A DNA stretch of 64,000 nucleotides from Paractinoplanes brasiliensis (GTDB lineage: Bacteria > Actinomycetota > Actinomycetes > Mycobacteriales > Micromonosporaceae). The notes below the pieces were generated by a model, which saw only the letters and a program-made list of their open reading frames with translations, made no database searches and was not told the origin of the DNA. Made by a program: the position numbers and the translations under genes. Within the stretch, counting starts at the first letter, position 1; the number at the start of each line of letters is the position of its first letter. Where the stretch lies: positions 4,012,001-4,076,000 of the forward strand of contig NZ_SNWR01000001.1 of assembly GCF_004362215.1 (NCBI RefSeq), written 5' to 3'. This document shows, in pieces, positions 36,078 to 45,994 of the stretch.

Positions 36078-37361
36078 ATGACGTCTACCGTCAACGCACC
36101 CATTGCCACCTCGGTCTCACCCGCCACGGGCCTGGTCTGCCGTGCCTGCGGCGCGCAATACCCGCTGGTCGCGCAGCACGCGTGTTACGAGTGTTTCGGT
36201 CCGCTCGAGGTGGCCTACGACCCCGCCCTGCTGGCGCGGGTCACCCGTGAGCAGATCGAGGCCGGACCGCAGAACATCTGGCGGTACGCCGGTCTGCTGC
36301 CCGCCGGTCAGGACCCGGCCACCCGGGTCAGTCTCGACCCCGGCCTGACCCCGCTGATCAGCGCGCCCGCCCTGGCCGCGGCGGTGGGCCTGCGCGCGCC
36401 GCTGTGGGTCAAGGACGACTCGGCCAACCCGACGCACTCGTTCAAGGACAGGGTCGTCTCGGTCGCGCTGACCGCCGCGCGCGGCCTCGGCTTCACCCGC
36501 TTCGCCTGTGCCTCCACCGGCAACCTGGCCAACTCGGTCGCCGCGCACGCCTCTCGCGCCGGGGTGCCCAGCATCGTCTTCATCCCGTACGACCTGGAGC
36601 AGGGCAAGGTCGTCACGACCGCGGTCTACGGCGGCGAGCTGGTGGCCATCGAGGGCTCGTACGACGACGTGAACCGGCTCTGCGGCGAGCTGGTCGAGAC
36701 CGACGAGTTCGAGGACACCGCGTTCGTCAACGTCAACGTGCGGCCGTTCTACGCCGAGGGCTCCAAGACCCTGGGCTACGAGGTCGCCGAGCAGCTCGGC
36801 TGGCGCATCCCGGCCCAGGTGGTCATCCCGATGGCCTCGGGCGAACTGCTCACCAAGGTCGACAAGGCGTTCTCCGAGCTGGTCGAGATCGGCCTGTGCG
36901 AGGCGCCCGAGGGCGGCTGGACGGTCTTCGGCGCGCAGTCGGCCGGGTGCAACCCGATCGCCACGGCGCTGCACAACGACACCGACGAGATCACCCCGGT
37001 CAAGCCGACCGGCATCGCGAAGTCGCTCAACATCGGCGACCCGGCTGCCGGGGCGTACGCGATCGAGGCCGTACGGCGGACCGGCGGCTGGATGGACCAC
37101 GCCGACGACGACGAGATCCGGGCCGGCATCCGGCTGCTGGCCGAGACCACCGGGGTCTTCGCCGAGACCGCGGGCGGCACGACCGTCGCGGTGCTCAAGA
37201 AGCTGGTCGAGAGCGGCAAGCTCGACCCCGAGAAAGAGACGGTCGTCTACAACACCGGCGAGGGTCTCAAGACGCTGGACGCGATCAGCGAGCTCGTCGG
37301 GCCGACCCACCGGATCAAGCCGTCGCTGCGGGGCGCACGCGCGGCCGGCCTGCTGGGATAA
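36078..37361 (+). CDS. thrC: threonine synthase-like PLP enzyme under SAM riboswitch
   Basis: 427 aa, fold type II PLP enzyme. It begins with a zinc-ribbon-like segment (CRACGAQYPL, CYECFGPLEV). PLP lysine lies in NPTHSFKDR (classical ThrC: NPTGSFKDR), followed by ASTGNLANSVAAHASRAG. The usual glycine-rich phosphate loop GNAGN is replaced by IPMASGELLTK. It would make threonine from O-phosphohomoserine, but control by a SAM riboswitch and these changes allow a methionine-related reaction. ATG 36078 is preferred over the in-frame ATG at 36060 inside the riboswitch stem. Confidence 0.82.
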   Translation: MTSTVNAPIATSVSPATGLVCRACGAQYPLVAQHACYECFGPLEVAYDPALLARVTREQIEAGPQNIWRYAGLLPAGQDPATRVSLDPGLTPLISAPALAAAVGLRAPLWVKDDSANPTHSFKDRVVSVALTAARGLGFTRFACASTGNLANSVAAHASRAGVPSIVFIPYDLEQGKVVTTAVYGGELVAIEGSYDDVNRLCGELVETDEFEDTAFVNVNVRPFYAEGSKTLGYEVAEQLGWRIPAQVVIPMASGELLTKVDKAFSELVEIGLCEAPEGGWTVFGAQSAGCNPIATALHNDTDEITPVKPTGIAKSLNIGDPAAGAYAIEAVRRTGGWMDHADDDEIRAGIRLLAETTGVFAETAGGTTVAVLKKLVESGKLDPEKETVVYNTGEGLKTLDAISELVGPTHRIKPSLRGARAAGLLG

Positions 37362-37617
37362 CTCTGGGTAATCGGCAATCTGCCATCCAGTGAGAATTCC
37401 ATCGCGCGAGGACTTGCGCGGTGGTCGCGGGATCGGCAGGATGCTCTCTGCGGGAGGGCGCGGCGCCGTACGTGGCCCCTCACCTTCGAGCTTGGCGACA
37501 ATCTCTCGAGGGACCCAACGACCCAGTGCCGGAGGCGCTGTGCGTCCGTCCTCCCGACCAAATGCTTGCTCCATAAATCGTTGGCGTTCATGGCCGTCGC
37601 CCGCAAGGGTGGCGGGC
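37362..37617. other. intergenic region, possible remnant
   Basis: 256 bp between thrC and the GNAT gene. No terminator or promoter stands out. Reading the minus strand from 37575 gives an open, protein-like stretch (RWVPREIVAKLEGEGP) running into antisense of thrC; it has no recognised family and may be a decayed gene. The AAGGGTGG near the end is the GNAT ribosome binding site. Confidence 0.35.
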
Positions 37618-38595
37618 ATGCGTGTATCTGCCGGGCCACTGCAGACTCCCGAGATCGCCTACGACATCGCCGCCGCGACAGCACATCATGACTGTCCCGA
37701 CATTCCATTCCAGAGCCGGGAAAATTACCTCAAGATCCTAGACAATCCGCCACCCGCAGTGACGTTCGAGCGACATCTGGGTTATCTCGACGGCGAGCCG
37801 GTCGGGTTGCTCGTGCTCGAGTTCCCCCAGCTGGACAATCTGGACGTGGTCTGGGCCGAGTTGCTCGTGCTGCCCGGTCACCGCAGGCAGGGCGTGGGCC
37901 GGGCGCTTCTCGACGTGGCCGCCGAACGGGCCGCCGCGCACAACCGCAAACACATCCAGGCGTCAACCGTCGACCGGCATCCGGACGGCCGGGCGTTCGC
38001 CGAGGCCGCCGGGGCCAAGCCGGGCCTGGCCGAGATCCGCAGCCGGCTCGACGTCACCGCGCTCGACCCCACGCTGCTGGCCGGGCTGCGGGCCGAGGCC
38101 GAGAAACACGCCGCCGGCTACACCCTGCGGAGCTGGCTGGGCGTGCCGCCGGACGACCTGATCGACGGCGTGGCCTATCTGGAGGGACGGCTCAACGCCG
38201 ACGCCCCCAGCGGTGATCTCACCCTTGAACCGGAGAAGATGGACGCCGCCCGCATCCGTGACGGCGAGCTCGCACGGCAGAAACGCGGCCGCCTCAGCTA
38301 TCAGACCGGCGCGCTGCTCGGCGATCGGCTCGCCGCCTGGACGTGGATCAACGTCGACCTCGGCCACCCCTCCCACGCCTGGCAGAGCACCACGATCGTC
38401 GACCCCGGCCACCGCGGCCACCGGCTCGGTCTGCTGGTCAAGCTGGAGAACCTCGACTTCGTACACGGGCACAGGCCCGCCCTGGAGGCGATCGACACCT
38501 TCAACGCGGCCGAGAACACGTACATGCTCAAGGTCAACCGGGCGATGGGCTTCCGGGCGGTCGACGATTGGATCGAGTGGCAGAAGGACCTTTGA
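37618..38595 (+). CDS. tandem GNAT-family N-acetyltransferase
   Basis: 325 aa with two GNAT folds. The first has the acetyl-CoA motif LLVLPGHRRQGVGRALL (about 81-97); the second TTIVDPGHRGHRLGLLVKL (about 256-274). The layout resembles mycothiol synthase and other two-domain GNATs, but mshD itself is at 57724. Substrate unknown. ATG at 37618 follows AAGGGTGG. It overlaps a convergent gene by 62 bp. Confidence 0.85.
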   Translation: MRVSAGPLQTPEIAYDIAAATAHHDCPDIPFQSRENYLKILDNPPPAVTFERHLGYLDGEPVGLLVLEFPQLDNLDVVWAELLVLPGHRRQGVGRALLDVAAERAAAHNRKHIQASTVDRHPDGRAFAEAAGAKPGLAEIRSRLDVTALDPTLLAGLRAEAEKHAAGYTLRSWLGVPPDDLIDGVAYLEGRLNADAPSGDLTLEPEKMDAARIRDGELARQKRGRLSYQTGALLGDRLAAWTWINVDLGHPSHAWQSTTIVDPGHRGHRLGLLVKLENLDFVHGHRPALEAIDTFNAAENTYMLKVNRAMGFRAVDDWIEWQKDL

Positions 38596-39028
38596 GCCGC
38601 GCGAGCCACGGCCGCAGCGGGAGGTCGGTGGGGTAGCCGCCCGCCTCCAGTCCGGCCCTGCGCTCGAAGACGTTGCGGGCGCCCCACGAGCCGGTCGTCG
38701 CGTACGAATAGCCGCAGGCGACCCAGTAGGCGGGCCAGAACAGCGGCCCGAGCAGCGCATACTGCGCGGCGTGGCGGTGCTCGTGGTCGAACAGCTCACG
38801 ACGCTGCTCGTCGAGCAGCCACGAGGCGCTGCGCCGGGTGATGATCACGGACCCGACCGTGAAGCAGGACGCGGGCGGGATCGGCAGGCGGTAGCCCTCG
38901 GCGATCAGCACCCCGTGGCGGCCCCGCCGGATCTTGGCCCGGGTGATCAGCGCGACCAGCAGCCCTGTCCCCGTGGTGCCGTTCAGCGCGGTGAGGACGC
39001 CCCTGGTCACGTGTCGCACGGCCGTCAC
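38534..39028 (-). CDS. small HExxH-motif protein, function unknown
   Basis: 164 aa. A zinc-protease-like HEHRH motif sits in ELFDHEHRHAAQYALLG, followed by a hydrophobic stretch (PLFWPAYWVACGYSYATTG) and a Trp/Arg-rich tail. A first hydrophobic region is VTVGSVIITRR-like (SCFTVGSVIITRRSASWL). A third metal ligand is not obvious. GTG 39028 overlaps the preceding GNAT stop by 4 bp (GTGA), making a two-gene operon. The 3' end lies opposite the last 62 bp of the tandem GNAT gene. Confidence 0.65.
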   Translation of the reverse strand: MTAVRHVTRGVLTALNGTTGTGLLVALITRAKIRRGRHGVLIAEGYRLPIPPASCFTVGSVIITRRSASWLLDEQRRELFDHEHRHAAQYALLGPLFWPAYWVACGYSYATTGSWGARNVFERRAGLEAGGYPTDLPLRPWLARLKGPSATRSNRRPPGSPSPG

Positions 39029-39531
39029 ACGCTCCGGCGCATACGCAGCTCGGTCAACGCGGGGATCACCGGGTGGGGCACGCGCTCGCCGGTGTCGGTG
39101 AAGCCCAATTTCTCGTACGCCCGGAGCGCGCGATTGTTGCCGACGACCACCTCGAGCAGCGTCTTCAGGCGCCCGGCCGAGGTCGACCACGCGGCCACCG
39201 CCTCGATCAGGTCGGCCACCACCTTGCCGCCGCGGTGAGCCGGCGTCACGTACACGGCGAAGATCACCGTCTCGCCGGGGAAGTCGGGGGAGATCGTGCC
39301 GCCCGCGTGCCCGATCAGCCGCTCGCCCTCACCCGGGTCGGCCACGAACTGGGCCAGGCTGTCACCCCGGGACGCCTGCACGACCCGCTGCCGATAGGAG
39401 GCGTGTGACCGCTCGGCGGCCTGGGCCAGCGTCTCGAGGAAGGCGAGAGGGCTGTCGGCGAGCATCTCGAGCCGCAGCGCGCGCATCCGGGCCGCGTCCT
39501 GAGGGCGTACCCGGTGCACGTTCCAGCTCAT
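39025..39531 (-). CDS. GNAT-family N-acetyltransferase
   Basis: 168 aa, one GNAT domain. N-terminal VHRVRPQDAARMRALRLEML; acetyl-CoA strand and loop FAVYVTPAHRGGKVVADLIEA; C-terminal NNRALRAYEKLGFTDTGER. Resembles ribosomal-protein or small-molecule acetyltransferases; the substrate is not predictable. It is first of a coupled pair with the HEHRH protein, and divergent from the membrane protein at 39629. Confidence 0.87.
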   Translation of the reverse strand: MSWNVHRVRPQDAARMRALRLEMLADSPLAFLETLAQAAERSHASYRQRVVQASRGDSLAQFVADPGEGERLIGHAGGTISPDFPGETVIFAVYVTPAHRGGKVVADLIEAVAAWSTSAGRLKTLLEVVVGNNRALRAYEKLGFTDTGERVPHPVIPALTELRMRRSV

Positions 39532-39628
39532 GGCGTCTTCACTACCTTCACCGGGCCGGGGCGGCAAGCGGGTTGCCGGGAATCGGACGGGGTGGCGGGA
39601 CGGCCCGGTGCTGGGGCAAGGTGTCCCG

Positions 39629-40546
39629 GTGGAGCCGGTCGAGTCGCACATCTTCGTGGTCGAGGAACCGGTGGTGGCCGCCGCCGACCCCTTCGACCCC
39701 GAGGGGCGTACAGCCGACCTGAGCTGGCGGCGTGATGTGCCTCCGGACGTGCCCGGGGTGGTCGACCCGATCGTGGCCGGGCCCGGGTTCGGCCAGTGGG
39801 CCCGCCGGTTCGGCCGGGTCGCCGGGCGGCACGCGGCCCACCTGGTCCCGGTGATGCTGCTGACCGCGCTGCCCATGCACTTCTTCGTCGGCCGCGTCGA
39901 CGACACGATCGTGGCCGCTCCCGCGCTGGCCGAGCTGGTCGGCGGGTTCGGCCTGCTGCTGCTCCCGGCCATGTGGCTGGCCTACCTGGCGGTGTCCGCG
40001 CTGCCGCTCGTGCTGAGCCTGGCCGGCGTCGTCGGGGTGGCTCTGCCCGCGGCGGCCGAGGGACGCCGGCCCCGCCCTCGCCGGGTGTGGTCGCTGGTGT
40101 CGATGCGGCTGCGGGCCCTCTGGCTCTGGTTCGCCGGGTTCGGCCTGCTCAGCGGCGGCCTTCCGGTGCTGCTGACCGAGGAACAGGTGGGTTCGGCGGG
40201 CGGCCTGGTCACGGTCGTGTTCGCGATCGGGTCGACGGTCGCGCTGACGTTCGGCGGCCTGCTCGGCTGTGTCGTGGTGGTCGAGCGCGGGCGCGGCCCC
40301 CGGCGCGCGACCCACCTGCTCGCCCACTCCCGCCCGGCCGGGCTGCTGGTCGCGGCGGCCGCGGTGGCGGTGGCGCCCCGCCTGGTCGAGCACGCCCTGG
40401 GCGGGGTGGCCGCGACGGTGGCCGGGGTGCTGCTGGTTCAGCTCTGGGCGATCGCCGCGCTGGTGACGTACGCACAGGCCCGCCGCGCGGTCGAACCGGT
40501 GACCAGCCGTTCGATGTTCGCGGAGCTGGACGCCCCGGAGGAGTGA
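39629..40546 (+). CDS. polytopic membrane protein, function unknown
   Basis: About 305 aa. A soluble N-terminus of some 75 residues (DPFDPEGRTADLSWRRDV) precedes five or six membrane helices (LVPVMLLTALPMHFFVG, GGFGLLLLPAMWLAYLAVSA, VLSLAGVVGVALPAAAEG, ALWLWFAGFGLLSGGLPVLL, FAIGSTVALTFGGLLGCVVV). No family motif recognised. The start is uncertain: GTG 39629 has AAGG 8 nt upstream, GTG 39608 is possible. Confidence 0.6.
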   Translation: MEPVESHIFVVEEPVVAAADPFDPEGRTADLSWRRDVPPDVPGVVDPIVAGPGFGQWARRFGRVAGRHAAHLVPVMLLTALPMHFFVGRVDDTIVAAPALAELVGGFGLLLLPAMWLAYLAVSALPLVLSLAGVVGVALPAAAEGRRPRPRRVWSLVSMRLRALWLWFAGFGLLSGGLPVLLTEEQVGSAGGLVTVVFAIGSTVALTFGGLLGCVVVVERGRGPRRATHLLAHSRPAGLLVAAAAVAVAPRLVEHALGGVAATVAGVLLVQLWAIAALVTYAQARRAVEPVTSRSMFAELDAPEE

Positions 40547-40570
40547 CCACCTCCCGGGGCCGGGGTTTCC

Positions 40571-40596
40571 TTGCACTCGCACCCTCAGAGTGCTAA
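40571..40596 (+). promoter_or_regulatory. CIRCE element 1 overlapping the groEL promoter
   Basis: TTGCACTC-N9-GAGTGCTAA, close to the HrcA operator consensus TTAGCACTC-N9-GAGTGCTAA. TTGCAC (40571) and TAAACA (40594) are 17 bp apart and could be the -35 and -10, so repressor binding would cover the promoter. Confidence 0.85.
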
Positions 40597-40604
40597 ACAA
40601 GTCA

Positions 40605-40631
40605 TTGGCACTCGCGACTGGTGAGTGCCAA
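40605..40631 (+). promoter_or_regulatory. CIRCE element 2 of groEL
   Basis: Perfect 9-9-9 inverted repeat TTGGCACTC-N9-GAGTGCCAA. Its centre is 35 bp from that of element 1. Two HrcA operators in tandem. Confidence 0.88.
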
Positions 40632-40823
40632 GCAGGTCGGGACGGTGGGGTCTCGGTCGCGGCGTCGCCATCGGCGCCGGGGCACGGGGCCGGTCGTCGC
40701 GGGCTATCCGGCTCGGCCTGAGGACGTCACATCGCCAGGTGGTGACGTCCGCAGAGTTCCGCACACGTGCGGGGGCGGGGCCACGCGGCCCGGCACCTCG
40801 AATGTCCAGGAGGACAAAGCCGT

Positions 40824-42446
<1,623 letters not shown>

Positions 42447-42465
42447 GTCCAGTCATAGCAACACG

Positions 42466-42502
42466 AAGAGAGGGTGGGTCGCCTGGCGGCCCGCCCTCTC
42501 TT
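42466..42502 (+). terminator. terminator after groEL
   Basis: Thirteen-base arms AAGAGAGGGTGGG (42466-42478) and CCCGCCCTCTCTT (42490-42502) pair with one G-T, then TTC. The T-run is short. Confidence 0.75.
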
Positions 42503-42547
42503 TCATGTGCGTCACCGGCTGTGCGGCGGCCCGGTGTCTCCGAGCGC

Positions 42548-42553
42548 TAACGT
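42548..42553 (+). promoter_or_regulatory. -10 box TAACGT of glpD
   Basis: TAACGT ends 7 nt before the GTG at 42561, with no Shine-Dalgarno sequence; leaderless. Confidence 0.6.
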
Positions 42554-42560
42554 AAGACGG

Positions 42561-44360
42561 GTGCGCGAACCCTCCGTTTCCCGTTACACGGCCGGCCGGC
42601 TCTCCCCGATCCGACGGGTGGCCGATCTGCGGCGCCTGCGTGGCGAGCAGTTCGACGTCCTCGTCATCGGCGGCGGGGTAACCGGCGCCGGCGCCGCCCT
42701 GGACGCCGCCTCCCGGGGCCTCAAGGTTGCCCTGGTCGAGGCGCGTGACCTCGCGGCCGGCACGTCCAGCCGCTCCAGCAAGCTGATCCACGGCGGCCTG
42801 CGTTACCTGGAACAGCTCGAACTGCACCTGGTGCACGAGGCGCTGACCGAGCGGGGCCTGCTCTCCACCCGGCTGGCGCCCCACCTGGTGCGGCCGGTGC
42901 CGATCCTGGTGCCGCTGCCCGCGGGCAACCCGGCCGCCCGAGCCGGCCGCCGGGCGTACTACGGGCTCGGGGTGGCGGCGTACGACGTGTTCGCCGGCGT
43001 CTTCGGCGCCGGCCGGGGCATGCCGCTGCACAAGCACCTGTCCCGCGACGGCGCCCGGCACCTGTTCCCGAGCCTGCGGGCCGACACGGTCAGCGGCGCG
43101 ATCCGGTACTACGACGGCCAGGTCGACGACGCCCGCCTGGTGGTCACGCTGGCCCGTACGGCGGCCAGCCTGGGCGCGGCCGTGGTCACCAGCGCCCGGG
43201 TCGTCGGTTTCGTGCGTGAGGCCCGCGAGGTGGTCGGTGTCCGCGTGCGCGACCTGGAAGCTCCCGACTCACCCGAGTTCGAGGTCAGGGCCCGTACGGT
43301 CGTGGCCGCCACGGGGGTGTGGAGCGACGACATGTCCCAGATGCTGCGCGATGTCGGCGTCCGCCCCGGGCTGCGGGTTCGCGCCTCGAAGGGCGTTCAC
43401 CTGGTGGTGCCCCGCTCGGCCATCACCGGTGAGGCGGGGCTCATTCTGCGCACGCCCACCTCGGTGCTGTTCGTCATCCCGTGGGGCGGCCACTGGATCA
43501 TCGGCACCACCGACACCGACTGGAAACTCGACCGTTCCCACCCGGCCGCCTCCGCGCGCGACATCCGGTACCTGCTCGACCAGGTCAACGAGGTGCTCGA
43601 CCGGCCGTTGACGACCGACGACATCGAGGGCGTCTACGCCGGGCTGCGGCCGCTGCTCTCCGGCGAGGCCGACTCGACCTCGAAACTGTCGCGCGAGCAC
43701 GCGGTGGTCGAACCGATGCTGGGCCTGCTGCTGGTGGCGGGCGGCAAGTACACGACGTACCGGGTGATGGCGGCCGACGTGATCGACCGGGCCGTGCGGC
43801 GTCTGGGCGGGGCCTCGCTGCCGTCCCGTACGGCCGATCTGCCCCTGCTGGGCGCTGACGGATACCACTCCGCCTGGCGCGACCGGCAGGACACGGCGCG
43901 GCGCCACGGCGTCACCGCCGGGGTGGTCGAGCATCTCCTCGAGCGGTACGGCACGCTGGCCGTCCATCTGCTCGCCATGATCAAGGCGGATCCGGAGCTG
44001 GCGGCCCCGCTCACCGGCGCGCCGGAATACCTGGCGGCCGAGGTGGCGTACGCGGCCCTCGCCGAAGGCGCCCTGCACCTCGACGACGTGCTGACCCGGC
44101 GTACACGGATCTCGTTCGAGACCCCGCACCGCGGCAGCGAATCGGCGGCCCACGCGGCGGCGGTGATGGGGGACGCGCTGGGCTGGGACAAGGCGGTGCG
44201 CGAGCGCGAGATCGAGCACTACCTGGCCCGGGTCGCCGCCGAACGGCAGTCCCAGACGATGCCCGACGACGCGGCGGCCGACGCGGCCCGGCTGGGGGCG
44301 CCGGACGTACGGGGCTTCGCGGCCGACCGTGGGGTCGACCTGCTGCAGGTCGACCTTTGA
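42561..44360 (+). CDS. glpD: glycerol-3-phosphate dehydrogenase (FAD, aerobic)
   Basis: Oxidises sn-glycerol-3-phosphate to dihydroxyacetone phosphate and passes electrons to quinone at the membrane face. 599 aa. FAD-binding VLVIGGGVTGAGAALDAASR near residue 34, then the family's SSRSSKLIHGGLRYLEQ, GTTDTDWKLD and a C-terminal helical domain. The stop overlaps the TTG start of the DUF4031 gene, so the two are coupled. No glpF or glpK nearby. Confidence 0.94.
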   Translation: MREPSVSRYTAGRLSPIRRVADLRRLRGEQFDVLVIGGGVTGAGAALDAASRGLKVALVEARDLAAGTSSRSSKLIHGGLRYLEQLELHLVHEALTERGLLSTRLAPHLVRPVPILVPLPAGNPAARAGRRAYYGLGVAAYDVFAGVFGAGRGMPLHKHLSRDGARHLFPSLRADTVSGAIRYYDGQVDDARLVVTLARTAASLGAAVVTSARVVGFVREAREVVGVRVRDLEAPDSPEFEVRARTVVAATGVWSDDMSQMLRDVGVRPGLRVRASKGVHLVVPRSAITGEAGLILRTPTSVLFVIPWGGHWIIGTTDTDWKLDRSHPAASARDIRYLLDQVNEVLDRPLTTDDIEGVYAGLRPLLSGEADSTSKLSREHAVVEPMLGLLLVAGGKYTTYRVMAADVIDRAVRRLGGASLPSRTADLPLLGADGYHSAWRDRQDTARRHGVTAGVVEHLLERYGTLAVHLLAMIKADPELAAPLTGAPEYLAAEVAYAALAEGALHLDDVLTRRTRISFETPHRGSESAAHAAAVMGDALGWDKAVREREIEHYLARVAAERQSQTMPDDAAADAARLGAPDVRGFAADRGVDLLQVDL

Positions 44361-44626
44361 TCCTTGTTGACGCGCCGCTGTGGCCGGCTCGGGGCCGGCT
44401 CTGGTCGCATCTGGTCAGCGATCTCTCGTACGAGGAACTGCACGTTTTCGCCGAGATGCTGGGCGCGCCGCGGCGAGGGTTCGACCGGGACCATTACGAC
44501 ATTCCGGATACGCGGTTCCGTAGCGCCGTCTGGTTGGGGGCAACCCTGCTGCCGTCGCGGGAGTTGGCGTGGCGGCTGCGGGCGGCCGGGTTGCGGCGGC
44601 CCAAACACCTCAGCCGTCTCCGTTGA
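44357..44626 (+). CDS. DUF4031 protein with TTG start
   Basis: 89 aa, MILVDAPLWPARGRLWSHLV, then ELHVFAEMLGAPRRGFDRDH and DHYDIPDTRF. This is the DUF4031 pattern, found as small proteins in actinobacteria; function unknown. The TTG at 44357 overlaps the glpD stop TGA (TTGA). Its last 18 bp are repeated at 44646-44663. Confidence 0.82.
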   Translation: MILVDAPLWPARGRLWSHLVSDLSYEELHVFAEMLGAPRRGFDRDHYDIPDTRFRSAVWLGATLLPSRELAWRLRAAGLRRPKHLSRLR

Positions 44627-44663
44627 CCTGTCCCATCTGACCTGTCTCAGCCGTCTCCGTTGA
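44609..44663. repeat. 37-bp-period partial duplication at convergent gene ends
   Basis: CTCAGCCGTCTCCGTTGA occurs at 44609-44626 and again at 44646-44663, with a shorter CCTGTC-type echo between (tcccatctgacctgt). The first copy contains the DUF4031 stop; the second contains the end of the HD gene. Confidence 0.85.
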
Positions 44664-45285
44664 GTTCCCTGGTGAGGTTGGCCCGGGCCCGGTCCTCCCA
44701 CTGCTCCCGCAGCGGGGCCAGGCGATAGATCGAGGGCAGCTCGAGCAGCGCCTTGAGCACCTGGGCGCGGCCGGCCTTGAAATCGTCGTCCGGGACGTGC
44801 GCGTACTCCCGGCGGATCTTCGCGGTGTACTGCGCGTAGGCCTCGTCATCGCCCGCGAGCACGGCCAGATCGGCGTCGCAGAGCAACTCGCCGTCCGGGT
44901 CGTCCTCCTCGGTGGCGTGGCCGGCGGTCAAGCTGACCAGGCGGGCAACCTCGCAGGCGGTGTCGGCGGGCACCCCGAGCGTCTGCAGCAGACCCTCGGC
45001 GAATTCGGCGCTGTCCCGCTCATTGGCGTCACCCAGGGCCCGCGGGTCATAGACGGCGTCATGCATCCAGGCGGCCAGCCGGACCCGCTCCGGATGAGCA
45101 GCCAACTCGGCAAACCGGTCAATCACGTCAAGCACAGCCGTCAAGTGATCGACGGTGTGATACTGCCGCTGCGGCTCGGACCAGCTGGCGATCAAATACC
45201 CGGCGGCGGCGCCCAGATCCGCGTCGTCCACGGTCGCACCGGCCGCGCGGGCGGCCTCGGAAAACCGTTCCACAAGTCTTTCCAC
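44647..45285 (-). CDS. HD-domain phosphohydrolase
   Basis: 212 aa. HD-superfamily metal residues are visible: His in YHTVDHL, HD in AAWMHDAVYD, and Asp in LLCDADLAVLAG. The sequence matches predicted HD phosphohydrolases of about 200 residues (EVARLVSLTAGHATEE). Substrate unknown; nucleotides are typical. The GTG at 45285 is 7 nt from CAGGAT on its strand (45293-45298), which may be a -10 box with C for T. The 17-bp minisatellite begins 49 bp upstream of the start. Confidence 0.85.
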   Translation of the reverse strand: MERLVERFSEAARAAGATVDDADLGAAAGYLIASWSEPQRQYHTVDHLTAVLDVIDRFAELAAHPERVRLAAWMHDAVYDPRALGDANERDSAEFAEGLLQTLGVPADTACEVARLVSLTAGHATEEDDPDGELLCDADLAVLAGDDEAYAQYTAKIRREYAHVPDDDFKAGRAQVLKALLELPSIYRLAPLREQWEDRARANLTRELNGDG

Positions 45286-45333
45286 GCCCGCAATCCTGAC
45301 ACCGGCACGCGGCTGATCCTCCGGCGGCCGGCC

Positions 45334-45477
45334 GGCCCTGTGGCCCGCTTGGCCCTGTGGCCCGCTTGGCCCTGTGGCCCGCTTGGCCCTGTGGCCCGCT
45401 TGGCCCTGTGGCCCGCTTGGCCCTGTGGCCCGCTTGGCCCTGTGGCCCGCTTGGCCCTGTGGCCCGCTTGCCCTGTC
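45334..45477. repeat. 17-bp minisatellite, left part (8 units)
   Basis: Eight perfect head-to-tail copies of GGCCCTGTGGCCCGCTT start at 45334, 45351, 45368, 45385, 45402, 45419, 45436 and 45453, followed by a truncated ninth. Each unit is itself an 8+9 bp near-duplicate (GGCCCTGT, GGCCCGCTT). The array is broken by the IS element. Confidence 0.95.
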
Positions 45478-45589
45478 TGTCAGGGTGAGTTGAGGCCAGC
45501 GGTTCATAGCAAGTCCGCCGGACAGGGCGAGTTCAGGATTGAGAGCGTTGACTACTGCTGTTGACATGGTCGTGGCCCAGGATGGGGTC

Positions 45590-45994
45590 ATGAGTCGCAA
45601 GAAGGGACCGCGTGCGGGCGGGCCGCGGGCCCGCCGGAACTTCACGCCGGGACAGAAGCTGGACCTGCTGACCCGCTACGAGCAGGCCGTGGAGGCCGGT
45701 GAGGGCGGGGCGTTCCTGCGGCGGGAGGGCTTGTACTCGTCGTTGATGTCGGAGTGGCGCCGGGCTCGTGACGCCGGGCTGTTGCAGGGTAAACCCGCTG
45801 GTGAGACCGTCGGGCGGCCGTCGGCGGAGCAGGCCGAGATCGCCCGGCTGCGGCGGGAGCTGGAGTTGGCGCAGGCGAAGCTGGCGCGGACGGAGACGGC
45901 GTTGACGATCATGGGAAAAGCGCGCGAGCTCTTGGAGGACATCTCCAGGAGCGAGCCGGACGGTCCGGACGTGTTCGGGCTCGGCAAGCGCTGA
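45590..45994 (+). CDS. IS3-type transposase OrfA
   Basis: 134 aa. HTH domain near the N-terminus (RNFTPGQKLDLLTRYEQA, RREGLYSSLMSEWRRARDAG) followed by a leucine-zipper-like coiled coil (AEIARLRRELELAQAKLARTE). Binds the terminal inverted repeats. Stop and OrfB start overlap by 1 bp (TGATG), so OrfB is reached by coupling rather than by the programmed -1 frameshift usual in IS3 elements. The ATG at 45590 is chosen by homology to the family N-terminus. Confidence 0.87.
   Translation: MSRKKGPRAGGPRARRNFTPGQKLDLLTRYEQAVEAGEGGAFLRREGLYSSLMSEWRRARDAGLLQGKPAGETVGRPSAEQAEIARLRRELELAQAKLARTETALTIMGKARELLEDISRSEPDGPDVFGLGKR

Noticed and set aside
37247..37708. Possible minus-strand gene between thrC and GNAT
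   Set aside because: Protein-like over a short stretch, but no start signal, no family, and it continues antisense into thrC. Kept only as a possible remnant.
45334..45477. Collagen-like Gly-rich coding sequence (GPQGQAGHRAKRAT)
   Set aside because: It is the translation of the 17-bp minisatellite upstream of the HD gene start; unit number varies with no frame constraint.
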